Notes under the pieces: generated by a model | The model's database searches: none | What the model saw: only the letters and a program-made list of their open reading frames with translations | What the model was told of the DNA's origin: nothing | Source of the DNA: Diphasiastrum complanatum | Taxonomy: Eukaryota > Streptophyta > Lycopodiopsida > Lycopodiales > Lycopodiaceae | Length of the DNA stretch: 60,000 bases | Reading direction: 5' to 3' | NCBI GenBank assembly: GCA_029204225.1 | Contig: CM055097.1 | Coordinates: 66,935,459-66,995,458 of the forward strand | Translations under genes and position numbers: made by a program | Shown: positions 11,372 through 21,091 of the stretch, one piece after another | Layout of the letters: every line of letters begins with the position of its first letter | Position numbering within the stretch: the first letter of the stretch is position 1

Positions 11372-11940
11372 TTGGTGGAGCTTATTCAAATTCTAAAAAG
11401 CTTCCTTATGCTAGATCTAGGTCAAGATCTAATATGCTTCTTGAAGATGTTCATCTTTGTGCTAACTTGGCTAGTCTTGAGGATAATAATGGTCTTTCAA
11501 TGGTTCTTCATGGAAAGTCCAAGCATGCAAAAGGTAAGGAAAGAGCTAACTTCATCAATGGAGGTGAAGGTTCTTCCTTGGAAAATATTGTTGTTAACGA
11601 TTTCTTTGATTATATGGAAAAAGATGTTGCTAGGTGCATGCATGAAGGAGATGGTTCTTCTACATTCTTTTGTTATGATTCCAAGAAAGTCATTTTTCCA
11701 GCAAGTGGAGTCACATGTCTTCATATAGAGAGTAGATCAAATGGTTCTATCAAGAGACTTGGTGAGGGACATAGTCACGAGTCAAGAAGAAGCAAAGTAT
11801 GTGAAGAGTTCAAAGTAGGATGTACTTTGAATGATGTCATTGTGAATGATAGTGAGGAAGAATCATTATCATATGAGTCATTACCTAAAACATTGAGTAG
11901 AAGTTCTTGTTTGAAAAAAGAGAGTACTTCAATCATCTGA
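11372..11940 (+). pseudogene. block A unit 1: non-integrase linker region
   Basis: This occupies the place of integrase. It begins with a remnant of the GAG-pre-integrase end (KKLPYARSRSRS-like) and continues LLEDVHLCANLASLEDN, SMVLHGKSKHAKGKERAN, DFFDYMEKDVARCMHEGDG and an acidic end. No HSD, DNG or Glu catalytic motifs of integrase are visible. Four copies of this text exist in the window (here, 13.8-14.25 kb, 47.0-47.6 kb and 49.4-49.9 kb). I do not recognise it as any known domain. Confidence 0.6.
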
Positions 11941-11980
11941 TCAAAATGAAGCTAATGGGGGTTCATTATGTCACTCATCC

Positions 11981-12566
11981 ATGGCTAAGTTCTCAAGTGT
12001 TGAGCTACTTGGTGCCAATACTTGGAGATTGTCAATTTTTGGTGAATCCATGGTCATTTTCTTGTGTCAAGTAGATCTTGAAGATGGACTAGTGCAACCT
12101 ACTTGGTTTATGGAGTCATGTGGTGCTGGATTTGCATCATTAATGTACTCACCTACTAATTTATTTCCAAGGTTTGATGGTTTCTTGTGGCAAGATGGAG
12201 ATGGAGGCTCATTCATGGAATTCTATGGTGGAGACATATCAAGAAAGGACAAAATTGGAGGAGACAAGCAAGAAAATGGTCATCACTCACATTTATTGTT
12301 TGGTTGCTGTAATTTTCCAGAGAGTTCATAGTTTGAAACATGGAGGAATCATTTCATTCACATTCTATTTGGTTTTTCGTGTTCTAGTTATATCTTGATG
12401 TGTAAAATTGATGTAAGAGATAGTGAAGCATCCAATTTGGACACTATTCTCTATATCAATTATGAAAGATACTTTAGAACCTTAGAAAGGAGATCTATAC
12501 TTAGTATGGAGATCATTCTAAAGTTGGATCAAAGTTCTATTGTCAAAACTATGCCAAAACTAGGAG
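11981..12566 (+). pseudogene. block A unit 1: unrecognised C-terminal module
   Basis: It begins MAKFSSVELLGANTWRLSIF and continues CQVDLEDGLVQPTWFMESCG, PRFDGFLWQDGDGGSFMEFY and FPESS. A TAG at about 12329 replaces the Lys codon of the block B copy (SSKFETW). The frame otherwise runs on to a short VKTMPKLGV end directly before LTR sequence. Related copies lie at 20500-21091, 42340-42940 and 47642-48230. The module sits where the end of reverse transcriptase should precede RNase H. I recognise no family. Confidence 0.6.
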
Positions 12567-12720
12567 TGTGAGAGATTTCAACTAGTTTAGTCTAGTTTAG
12601 TCATATTTTGGTCAATTGTCAATATGAGGCCAAAACTCATTTTAGACTTAGAGATAAACTATTTGAAGTTATATTAGTTTAAAATACATTCAATAAACAC
12701 TTTTGGAAAGTGTGGGAAAG
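12567..12720 (+). repeat. 154-bp LTR start fused to gag
   Basis: It starts TGTGAGAGATTTCAAC, like the full LTR at 21087, but stops after GTGTGGGAAAG and continues straight into mid-gag (KLYESKSTSRVL). The same junction occurs in block B at about 48228-48378, so it arose before the duplication. Confidence 0.85.
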
Positions 12721-13958
12721 AAACTTTATGAATCCAAGTCTACATCAAGAGTGCTTACTCTTAGGAGACAAATCTTTCAAAGTTTGCAAAAGAAGGATGA
12801 GAATACTTATGCTTTTGTTTTGAGGGTTAAAGCATTCAATGATGAGTTAGCATGTATTGATGAAAGCATTAAGAAGGTAGAATTGTTCAAGTTATACTTA
12901 ATGGATTGTTGGATGATCAGGCTAATCTTGCTCAAAATTTTGCTATTCAAAAGACTTTGCCAAGTATTGTGGATTTGCAAGAGATCTTGGTGAATGAGGA
13001 GTATAGGCTTCAATCAAGAGGAGGTGGATCTACATCAACATCTCAATATGAAGAGGAGTCTATGTTCATCAAAGGCAAGTTCAAGTGCAAAGGCAAAGGC
13101 AAGTGGTCTAAAGGGCAAGATCAAGGTGAGACTTCTTCCTTTGGCAAAAAGAAAGATAAGTCTAAGTTAAAATGCTTTTACTGTGGAATCAAAGGGCATT
13201 TTGAAAATGAATTTTTGAAGAAGCAAAGAGATTAAGGTAGCAAGCAAATCAACTTTACTACTAATGATGAGGATCTAGGTGGTGGTGATTCTCTTTTCAT
13301 GTGTTCTTCAAGTCCAATATCAAGTGAAGGTGACAAAGATTCATGGTGGATTGATAGTGGAGCTAGTTCACACATGACTAGTCACAAGGAGTTCTTTACT
13401 TATTTGGTCACTTATGATGGAGCCAAGAAAGCAATTCACATGGCCAATGGTGGTGAGTGTGTGATTGAAGGTATTGGTTCAATTCCTATTTGTCTCTCTA
13501 CTAATAGGAAATCAAGACTTGATGGTGTTCTTTACATTCCTTCACTTTCAAAGAATTTGCTAAGTGTTGGTCAAATGATAGAAAAAGGATACATGGTAAA
13601 GTTTGGTGGTGATGCTTGTTTCATTACAAAGGAAGAAATCTTGGTTGCTAGGGGCAATAGACAAGGTAGACTTTTGAAGCTTGATGCTTTTGTAATGGAT
13701 AACAAAAAGGATGGAATGGAAAAGGAGATTGGTCTCAGATTTCCAAAGTTACCTTTTAGCATCAATAAGATTGGTGGATCTTATGCAAAGTCTAAAAAGC
13801 TTCCTTATGCTAAATCTAGGTCAAGATCTAATATGCTTCTTGGAGATGTTCATCTTTGTGCTAACTTGGCTAGTCTTGAGGATAATGATGGTGTTTCAAT
13901 GGTTCTTCATGGAAAGTCCAAGCATGCAAAAGGTAAGGAAAGAGCTAAATGGAGGTGA
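12721..13958 (+). pseudogene. block A unit 2: gag, zinc knuckle and protease
   Basis: Gag starts in the middle of the domain (KLYESKSTSRVLTLRRQIFQ). It shifts frame near 12890 and continues through NLAQNFAIQKTL and a Lys-rich stretch to a knuckle in which the last Cys is Phe (CFYCGIKGHFENEF). A TAA at 13233-13235 stands where block B has GAA. The protease (13299 onward) is intact, with WWIDSGASSHMTSHKEFF. It is nearly the same as the 452-codon open version in block B (48567-49925). Confidence 0.85.
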
Positions 13959-15108
13959 AGGTTCTTCCTTGGAAAATATTGTTGTTAATGATTTCTTTGA
14001 TCATATATCGAAAGATGTTGCTAGGTGCATTCATGAAGGAGATGGTTCTTCTACATTCTTTTGTGATGAGTCCAAGAAAGTCATTTTTGCAGCAAGTGGA
14101 GTCACATGTGTTCATAAAGAGAGTAGATCAAATGGTTCTATCAAGAGACTTGGTGAGGGAGATAATCACAAGTCAAGAAGAAGCAAAGTATGTGAAGAGT
14201 TCAAAGTAGGATGTACTTTGAATGATGTCATTGTGAATGATAGCATTATCATATGAGTCGTTACCTAAAACATTGAGTAGAATTTCTTGTTTGAAAAAAA
14301 AGAGTATATCAATCATCCTTATGTTGAAGGTACTAATCATTTTTTTCATGGCTTCTAATGTTTTTGAGGTATCTACTTTTTATGATGCAATCATTAAGAG
14401 GGAGTCTTATGAAGGAAAGAGCAATGGAAGATTGGTTCTTGGGAAGATCCAACGCATGGATCCCACATCTCTTCATCAACTCAAAGGATTCTATGATTAT
14501 GAACTGATCACTCATGATCAAGATGGCAAAAGGTTGGTTGGAGAATACTACATGGAGCAAATCGAGAGGCAATTTCTTCAAGGCAAGAGAAATCTCATTG
14601 GTGAGCTTATTGAGGTTTGTTATGGACTCAAGAGGGCTGGATTTATTAGGTTTGACACTCATCTTCACCTACTCTACTTCATGTTGGATGGAAAGTTTGG
14701 AATCTATCTTTTGATTTATGATGGTGACGTTGGTGACATTGTTTTCACTAACCTTTATGGAAGATCGAGATCAAGCATTGATGAGATCTTGTTGGATCTA
14801 GATCATACGTTTGAGAGGGAGTATTTCCAAAGGTTCAGGTCTGAAGATATTCATATCTTTGATGATCAAGAGAAAGGTAAGCAAGTGAAAGCGACTTACT
14901 TTGCTTTACCCACATGTTTTGGAGAATCTTCTTGTGTAGATGATGCTATGCAAGTGGATATTGGTTCTCATGCTTTTCATATTGGAAAAGCAAGTAATGG
15001 ATCTGGAAAACAAATTTTGTTCAATGACTTGATGGTTAAGAGGAAGATCAAGAGGTTGGTCTCAAAGGGCTTCAACAACACACAAGAAAAGGTGGCAATT
15101 TGGAGCTA
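13949..15108 (+). pseudogene. block A unit 2: linker and decayed reverse transcriptase
   Basis: After the linker text, an open stretch (14237-15109, 290 codons) carries a decayed copia reverse transcriptase. It has GEYYMEQ...GKRNLIGEL, CYGLKRAGF (compare the copia YGLKQAPRAW box) and LDGKFGIYLLIYDGDVGDI. The catalytic Y-x-D-D box reads YDGD at residues 161-164, losing one catalytic Asp position. Sequence upstream of the YMEQ box, where the first catalytic Asp lies, is not recognisable. Downstream text (FDDQEKGKQVKATYFALP, SNGSGKQILFND) is unassigned and matches the start of the module at 41.88-42.0 kb. The young copia at 15227 interrupts it. Confidence 0.7.
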
Positions 15109-15226
15109 GTCAAGAGCATCAAAGGAAGGTTATTTGTCAAAGATGTTTTGGATCTATTTTTTCAGGTGTATGAAGACTCAAGTAAGGTCAAAGGAGCATC
15201 AAGGAAGTGATGTTCAGCTTTACTTT

Positions 15227-16046
15227 TGTGAGAAATTGGCAAAAATTTAGCTTGGTATTTTTTATGATAGAAGTTTGTAAGTGAATCTCACATGTGTGGA
15301 GGATGTTCCCACGTGTGGAGAATTGTAAAGTAAATCAAAATGTTTGATATAGGGGTCTCATAGAATTTCATAGTCAAGCATTTAGGTGTAGGATGTTGAT
15401 AGGGTCAAATTTGGCATAGATGGAAAATTATCCATTTCCACTTGTAATGCCAATATTGAGCCAAAATAGAGCCAAACTTGTGCCAATTAGAGTGTAGACA
15501 AGTGTCATGCTTTTGTTTGATGAAGCTTAAGAGGTCCAATAGGATTTAGAGGTGGAACCTTGTGAGGTCCAATAGAAAATTGAGGTGTGCTTGAATATAG
15601 TCCAATAGAATTCAGAGGTGCATGGATCAATGGTCCAATAGGATTAAGAGGTGGCAAAGTGTGATCCAATCATAGTTAAGCATAGTGGTAGCTCATGAAT
15701 CTATTAGTATCATCTTACTCCTCCTTTTGGATCTAATTGATTTTGAGATTGAGTGGATTTTGAGTGTCATTGAATTTCTAGCTTTCTCTCTCTACCCGAG
15801 AGCTCTTGACGGTTTTTCTCTCTCTATCCGAGGAGACCAGCTTGTTTTTACTTAGAATACTTTTGGAACACTTTCCACACGTGTGAGTGAGAGTTGGAAG
15901 TGATTGAATGCATGTAGTAGTGTGTTTTTGCCATAGAATCAAAGATAGATCTTGAATCTCAGTCTAGTCTTGATCTTGGTGCATCTACACACCTTAGGAG
16001 ATCACAAGTACATGTAGTGGACAATACACACGTGTGAAATTCAACA
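15227..16046 (+). repeat. 5' LTR of young copia (820 bp)
   Basis: TG...CA ends. It contains G-box-like CACGTG sites (near 15310, 15880 and 16030). A U3 minisatellite at 15531-15655 has four GTCCAATAG units, each followed by a variant of A-TT-AGAGGTG. A pyrimidine-rich CTTTCTCTCTCTACCCGAG stretch lies near 15780. Shared with the 3' LTR. Confidence 0.95.
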
Positions 16047-16063
16047 TGGTATCAGAGCCTACC
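16047..16063 (+). promoter_or_regulatory. primer-binding site of young copia
   Basis: TGGTATCAGAGCCTACC follows the LTR end without a gap. The first 12 bases match the initiator-Met tRNA type. A leader of about 740 bases without recognised genes separates it from gag. Confidence 0.93.
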
Positions 16064-16802
16064 TAAGGTTACCATGCATTTTGATCCATCTAAGTGAAAA
16101 ATTTTCATCAATCTTGAGCTAGAAGTTTCCAAGGCCCATTTTCCTAGCTATCTTGTTCAATTTTGGATCAAAAGAGATAAAAGGACATTGATTGGGTCTG
16201 ACCTGGTACTGTAAGGAATCAGGTGCTCAGACACATGTGAGGAACTTCCAATTTTAGTTTGGGAGTTCTCTTTCATGTTTGATCCAAAAATCTTGCTAGA
16301 TAGCTTGTTTTGAAGCAATTTTTGTCTAGTTTCTGATGCAATCAGTTTCATTCCATTTGGTTGAGCCAATCAAAAGTTATAAGCTTTTGAAGAGGGTTAG
16401 GTAGGACACCTAGACCTGGGTGGACACATTTGGTTTGGTCAAAAGATTGCTTGTTTGATCCAAAATCACAGTTGAATGCTTACCAATCTCATCTATATGT
16501 GATCTAGGCACTGTTTTGAGATCTTAGCCATTTTGTTTCATGCAATATCATTGTATTTGAGTCAAATTTGGTTTCTTAGTGTATCTCACACTTGATAAGA
16601 GTGTTTGATCCTAACTTTTCCCATACTCCATCATTTGATGTGAAGTAGACCTAGTTTTGGAGAGATTGAGATAGCTAGTGAGAATCATCTCACAATTTGT
16701 TGCAAGATCTTGCATAGGAGATGGTAGCACACCATTATTGGATCCTATAGTGAGAGAGTTGCAACATTTTTTGTTCATCACTTTTATCTATCTCCACTTT
16801 AA

Positions 16803-17387
16803 ATGACTTCAATGAGTTCATACTTGTTGCAACCAAGTGAGAGATTGTCTACTTCCAATTATTCAATATGGGAGTTGAGGATGGAGTCCATCTTGATACT
16901 CCAAGATGTGATGGACATTGTACTTGGGATTGAGGAGGAGCCTCAAGTCCTTCAAGAAGTACAAAAATACAAGAAGAGAGCTAGGATGGCTCTCCACTAC
17001 ATTAAGATGAATGTCTCTAATGAGATATTGAGGGAGATTGGTGATTGTTCTACATCCAAGGAAGCTTGGGATTGTCTCAAGTCCATCTATGAGGCTAAGA
17101 ACACCTCTAGGCTCCTCACTCTTAGAAATCAAATACTCCAAAGTAGTCAAAAGAGTGATGAGAGTGCATCTAATTATGTTTTGAGAGTCAAGGATATTCA
17201 TAGGGAGCTTGCATGTATTGGTGACTCAATCAATCAAAGTGAGCTAGTCCAAGTCATTCTCAATGGCTTGAGAGATGAATATGACAACCTTGTCCAATCC
17301 TATGCTATTAAGGAGGAGCTACCAAGTTTGGAGGCCCTTCAAAGTGTGCTTATTTCTGAAGAATCAAGAAAGAGTACAAATTCTTGA
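16803..17387 (+). CDS. Gag N-terminal domain of young copia
   Basis: 194 codons from an ATG, with copia gag (UBN2) motifs: RLSTSNYSIWELRMESIL near residues 15-32, YKKRARMALHYIKMNVS, IYEAKNTSRLLTLRNQILQ and SELVQVILNGLRDEYDNLV. The start is chosen because it lies just before the conserved gag N-terminus. It ends at a TGA overlapping the next frame. In related elements gag runs on without a break into the zinc knuckle, so a one-base shift near 17366-17385 separates the two parts here. The protein would form the virus-like particle. Confidence 0.85.
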   Translation: MTSMSSYLLQPSERLSTSNYSIWELRMESILILQDVMDIVLGIEEEPQVLQEVQKYKKRARMALHYIKMNVSNEILREIGDCSTSKEAWDCLKSIYEAKNTSRLLTLRNQILQSSQKSDESASNYVLRVKDIHRELACIGDSINQSELVQVILNGLRDEYDNLVQSYAIKEELPSLEALQSVLISEESRKSTNS

Positions 17388-19375
17388 GGATGGACAAGCT
17401 ATCACTCAATCATGATGATGGAAAAGTTCTATTTGCCAAGCACAAAGAGAGGAGTAAGAAGCAACACCATCACTTCTCTAATGACAAAGCTAAAGACCAA
17501 GATGGAGAGGAGGAGGATACCTCTCATGCTTCTAATTCAAATCTCAAGAAGAAGATGATCAAGTGCTTTTATTGTGGCAAGAAAGGCCATTATGCCACCA
17601 ATTGCTTCAAGAAGAAGAATCAACTCAATCAAGCCAACATCACCAATGAGAAAGAAGACTATATTGCAAGTGATTGTGAAGGCTCTCTTATGGCATCAAG
17701 CTTCTCCTCTTCCACCTTCAACAAGGATGACTCATGGTATATTGATAGTGAAGCATCTTCACATATGTGTGGCTCCAAGCACTTTTTTTCATCTATTATG
17801 CCTTATGATGGAGTCAAGAAGACCATATACTTTGCAAGTAAGCATGAGTGCAATATTGAAGGAGTAAGGATTATTCCCTTGAAGCTTGCATCTTCTAAAG
17901 ATCTCTTTCTCAACAATGTTCTTTTTGTCCCAAAGCTTACAAAGAACATCTTAAGTGTTGGCCAACTTCTTGATAGTGGCTTTGATGTCAATTTCAATAT
18001 TGACAATTGTGTGATTAAGAAGGATGGTGAGATCCTTGCATATGGATCAAGATTTGAAGGCAGCTACAAATTGGATCCAAGTGAGAGTGCAAACTCTCTT
18101 GATGTTTCTTATATTTCCAATATTTCAAAGGAGGAGGATTACACAAGATGCACATATCTTCTCTCTTCAAGTATTATGGTGTATGATTATTCCTTATTAT
18201 TCAAAGCATATGTTGAGAAGAAATTCTCATTGAAGATCAAAGCTTTGAGGAGTATTGGAGCTCTTGAAGAAATAGCACCATATGAAGTTTTATTCAAGAT
18301 GAAGCCTAAGGTTGATCACCTTAGTGAACTTGGTAGTGCTTGCTTTGCACATATTCCCTTGGAAACAAGAAGGAAGGATGATCCAAGCTCATGGATCATG
18401 ATTGGATACTCATCCATCAAGGAGGCCTTTAGTGTCTTTACACTCTCTATTTCAAATGTGATCGTGAATAGAGATGTCATATTGCATGAAGATTCAATCT
18501 TGGAAGTGGCCGAGATCAAGGCTTCTCAAGAAGCATCACAAGTTATCCTTTTTGAAGGTATTCAGGTTATGATGGGGCCAATGTGTGAGGAGGAGTTTCT
18601 TCTTCATATGATTTCAAGAAGATCTTCAAGATGCATGGCCGAGTCTTTATGGCTCACCTTACATGGCAAAGAGGGGCATCTTTCATGTTGTATCTACTAC
18701 AACACATTCATATATGCTTCTCTTCCTTTGCTTGAAATGCTATCTTGCTTCATTGAATTTTTTGGATCTCAAAGTTCAAGAAAAGCTATACTAGTTTTGT
18801 ATGATGCTTATGGTATGGACATGTTTCTTGTCATTATTGACTTAGATGTGTTTCCAATACTTTTTGAAAGCAAGATATTGTATTGTCAAAAGTATGCTCT
18901 TGGTTCTAGTAAGAACAAGATTGAGCTTGGTACTCACTTTTTTGAAAATCATGTTTTCACATGTTTTGAGACAAATTGTAAACTCCTCTTGAGATTAAGT
19001 GAAGAATCCAAAGTGGACACTTACATCCTTGAGAGAGTAACTAGCCTAAAAAAGATCAAGATAGTCTTTGATATCAAGATTAGATCCATCATGGATATAG
19101 TTCATTGTATGTGGACTAGTCAAGCAAGAAAGCATAATCTTGATAATCATCATTGTTTCACATCTTATGATCTTGATCTCCATAATCCTTATGAGGCTTG
19201 GAAGCCTCAGATTTCTCTATTTATGGTGCATCCATCATGCAAGTGGAACTTTCAAGGCAAAGATCATCATCAAGCATGGAGGAAGACCATGATAATATTG
19301 GCATATTGGTGGAGCACTCTTCAAAGGCATTGGCAAGAGATCTCTACCAAAGAAATCTTATCATGGATATGGTGA
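17384..19375 (+). CDS. zinc knuckle, protease-like and novel chimeric polyprotein
   Basis: An open frame of 663 codons, entered by frameshift from gag rather than at its own ATG. Order: Lys-rich region; zinc knuckle CFYCGKKGHYATNC (about residues 61-74); protease-like WYIDSEASSHM (about 118-128), where the active D-S-G has become D-S-E at 121-123 and probably inactivates it; LLDSGFDVNF core; then a jump to the integrase C-terminal part (APYEVLFKMKP, DPSSWIMIGYSS). The last 270 or so residues (ILFEGIQVMMGPMCEEEF, LDVFPILFESKILYCQKY and others) match nothing I know. No integrase DDE or reverse transcriptase YxDD is present. Out of frame near 19300 a SSKALARDLYQRN stretch resembles the end of copia RNase H. 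Confidence 0.75.
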   Translation: MRMDKLSLNHDDGKVLFAKHKERSKKQHHHFSNDKAKDQDGEEEDTSHASNSNLKKKMIKCFYCGKKGHYATNCFKKKNQLNQANITNEKEDYIASDCEGSLMASSFSSSTFNKDDSWYIDSEASSHMCGSKHFFSSIMPYDGVKKTIYFASKHECNIEGVRIIPLKLASSKDLFLNNVLFVPKLTKNILSVGQLLDSGFDVNFNIDNCVIKKDGEILAYGSRFEGSYKLDPSESANSLDVSYISNISKEEDYTRCTYLLSSSIMVYDYSLLFKAYVEKKFSLKIKALRSIGALEEIAPYEVLFKMKPKVDHLSELGSACFAHIPLETRRKDDPSSWIMIGYSSIKEAFSVFTLSISNVIVNRDVILHEDSILEVAEIKASQEASQVILFEGIQVMMGPMCEEEFLLHMISRRSSRCMAESLWLTLHGKEGHLSCCIYYNTFIYASLPLLEMLSCFIEFFGSQSSRKAILVLYDAYGMDMFLVIIDLDVFPILFESKILYCQKYALGSSKNKIELGTHFFENHVFTCFETNCKLLLRLSEESKVDTYILERVTSLKKIKIVFDIKIRSIMDIVHCMWTSQARKHNLDNHHCFTSYDLDLHNPYEAWKPQISLFMVHPSCKWNFQGKDHHQAWRKTMIILAYWWSTLQRHWQEISTKEILSWIW

Positions 19376-19499
19376 GGGTGCTGCTATGATGGATCCCTTG
19401 GCTGATCTTCACTTCTTATGCATACCAAAGGATCCACTCAAAAAGATTTACAAACTTCTCAAGTGATCTAGTACCTTTCCAAGCTATTTTTTTGAGGAG

Positions 19500-20319
19500 T
19501 GTGAGAAATTGGCAAAAATTTAGCTTGGTATTTTTTATGATAGAAGTTTGTAAGTGAATCTCACATGTGTGGAGGATGTTCCCACGTGTGGAGAATTGTA
19601 AAGTAAATCAAAATGTTTGATATAGGGGTCTCATAGAATTTCATAGTCAAGCATTTAGGTGTAGGATGTTGATAGGGTCAAATTTGGCATAGATGGAAAA
19701 TTATCCATTTCCACTTGTAATGCCAATATTGAGCCAAAATAAAGCCAAACTTGTGCCAATTAGAGTGTAGACAAGTGTCATGCTTTTGTTTGATGAAGCT
19801 TAAGAGGTCCAATAGGATTTAGAGGTGGAACCTTGTGAGGTCCAATAGAAAATTGAGGTGTGCTTGAATATAGTCCAATAGAATTCAGAGGTGCATGGAT
19901 CAATGGTCCAATAGGATTAAGAGGTGGCAAAGTGTGATCCAATCATAGTTAAGCATAGTGGTAGCTCATGAATCTATTAGTATCATCTTACTCCTCCTTT
20001 TGGATCTAATTGATTTTGAGATTGAGTGGATTTTGAGTGTCATTGAATTTCTAGCTTTCTCTCTCTACCCGAGAGCTCTTGACGGTTTTTCTCTCTCTAT
20101 CCGAGGAGAGCAGCTTGTTTTTACTTAGAATACTTTTGGAACACTTCCCACACGTGTGAGTGAGAGTTGGAAGTGATTGAATGCATGTAGTAGTGTGTTT
20201 TTGCCATAGAATCAAAGATAGATCTTGAATCTCAGTCTAGTCTTGATCTTGGTGCATCTACACACCTTAGGAGATCACAAGTACATGTAGTGGACAATAC
20301 ACACGTGTGAAATTCAACA
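19500..20319 (+). repeat. 3' LTR of young copia (820 bp)
   Basis: Same length as the 5' LTR, with three substitutions noticed by eye. It is preceded by a weak purine run (TTGAGGAG), the probable polypurine tract, and followed by the target duplicate ACTTT. Confidence 0.95.
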
Positions 20320-21091
20320 ACTTTACCTGTTCTATCTCATGTTTGGGCTATTTCATGTGGATGTGTGCAAATTGTCAAGATATGGACAAACTAGCTACAT
20401 TGTCTTGCAATATCTTATTTTTGGAGTTGTACTAGCATTCTTGGCTGGTTTTGCTGATGGAAATGAAACTATTGGAGGTTCATTATATCACTCATCCATG
20501 TTCAAGTTCTCAAGTGTTGAGTTACTTGATGCCAATGTTTGGAGATTGTCAATTTTTGGTGAATTCATGGTCATTTTCTTGTGCAAGTAGATCTTGAAGG
20601 TGGACTAGTGCAACCTACTTGGTTTATGGAGTCATGTGGTGCTGGATCTGCATCATTTATGTACTCACCTACTCATGGATTATCAAGGTTTGATGGTTTC
20701 TTGTGGCAAGATGGAGATGGAGGCTCATTCATGGAGTTTTATGGTGGAGACATATCAAGAAAGGACAAAGTTGGAGGAGACAAGCAAGCAAATGGTCATC
20801 TCACATTTATTTTTTGGTTGCTGTAATTTTCTAGAGAGTTCAAAGTTTGAAACATGGAGGAATCATTTCATTCACATTCTATTTGGTTCTTTATGTTCTA
20901 GTTATATCTTGATGTGTAAAATTGATGTAAGAGATAGTGAAGCATCCAATTTGGACACTATTCTCCATATCAATTATGAAAGATACTTTAGAACCTTAGA
21001 AATGAGATCTATACTCAGGATGGAGAAAAAAAAGTTGGATCAAAGTTCTATTGTCAAAACTATGCCAAAACTAGTTGAAGAGGGAGTGTGA
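20320..21091 (+). pseudogene. block A unit 2: rest of unrecognised C-terminal module
   Basis: Continues the region split by the young copia. It reads FHVDVCKLSRYG, a hydrophobic stretch (FGVVLAFLAGFADGNE), then FSSVELLDANVWRLSIFGEF. A frameshift lies at 20585 (one T missing against the other copies), then VDLEGGLVQPTWFMESCG to SSIVKTMPKLVEEGV. The last residues match the final residues of the true RNase H frame at 43513 (LKLVEEGV). The module therefore joins the authentic pol end and LTR. Function unknown. Confidence 0.6.

Larger units (their letters stand above)
15227..20319 (+). mobile_element. complete young non-autonomous copia, nested in block A
   Basis: Two 820-bp LTRs (15227-16046 and 19500-20319) start TGTGAGAAATTGG and end CAACA. 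They flank an internal region of 3453 bp with a canonical primer-binding site. The 5-bp duplication ACTTT occurs at 15222-15226 and 20320-20324. By eye the LTRs differ at only three positions (AATAGAGCC/AATAAAGCC, AGACCAGC/AGAGCAGC, CTTTCC/CTTCCC), so insertion was recent. The coding region has gag, zinc knuckle, a protease-like motif and part of the integrase C-terminus. It has no integrase core, no reverse transcriptase and no complete RNase H. Block B lacks the insertion. Confidence 0.93.

Noticed and set aside
14237-14800. Protein-kinase-like reading (GLKRAGFIRFDTHLHLL near a catalytic-loop pattern)
   Set aside because: The order YMEQ, YGLK, DGKF, YxxD fits copia reverse transcriptase much better than a kinase.
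15531-15655. CRISPR-like short repeats
   Set aside because: Repeats are imperfect, inside an LTR of a plant retroelement and without unique spacers.
16047-16063. Possible tRNA genes at TGGTATCAGAGC sites
   Set aside because: These are primer-binding sites next to LTR ends; no cloverleaf surrounds them.
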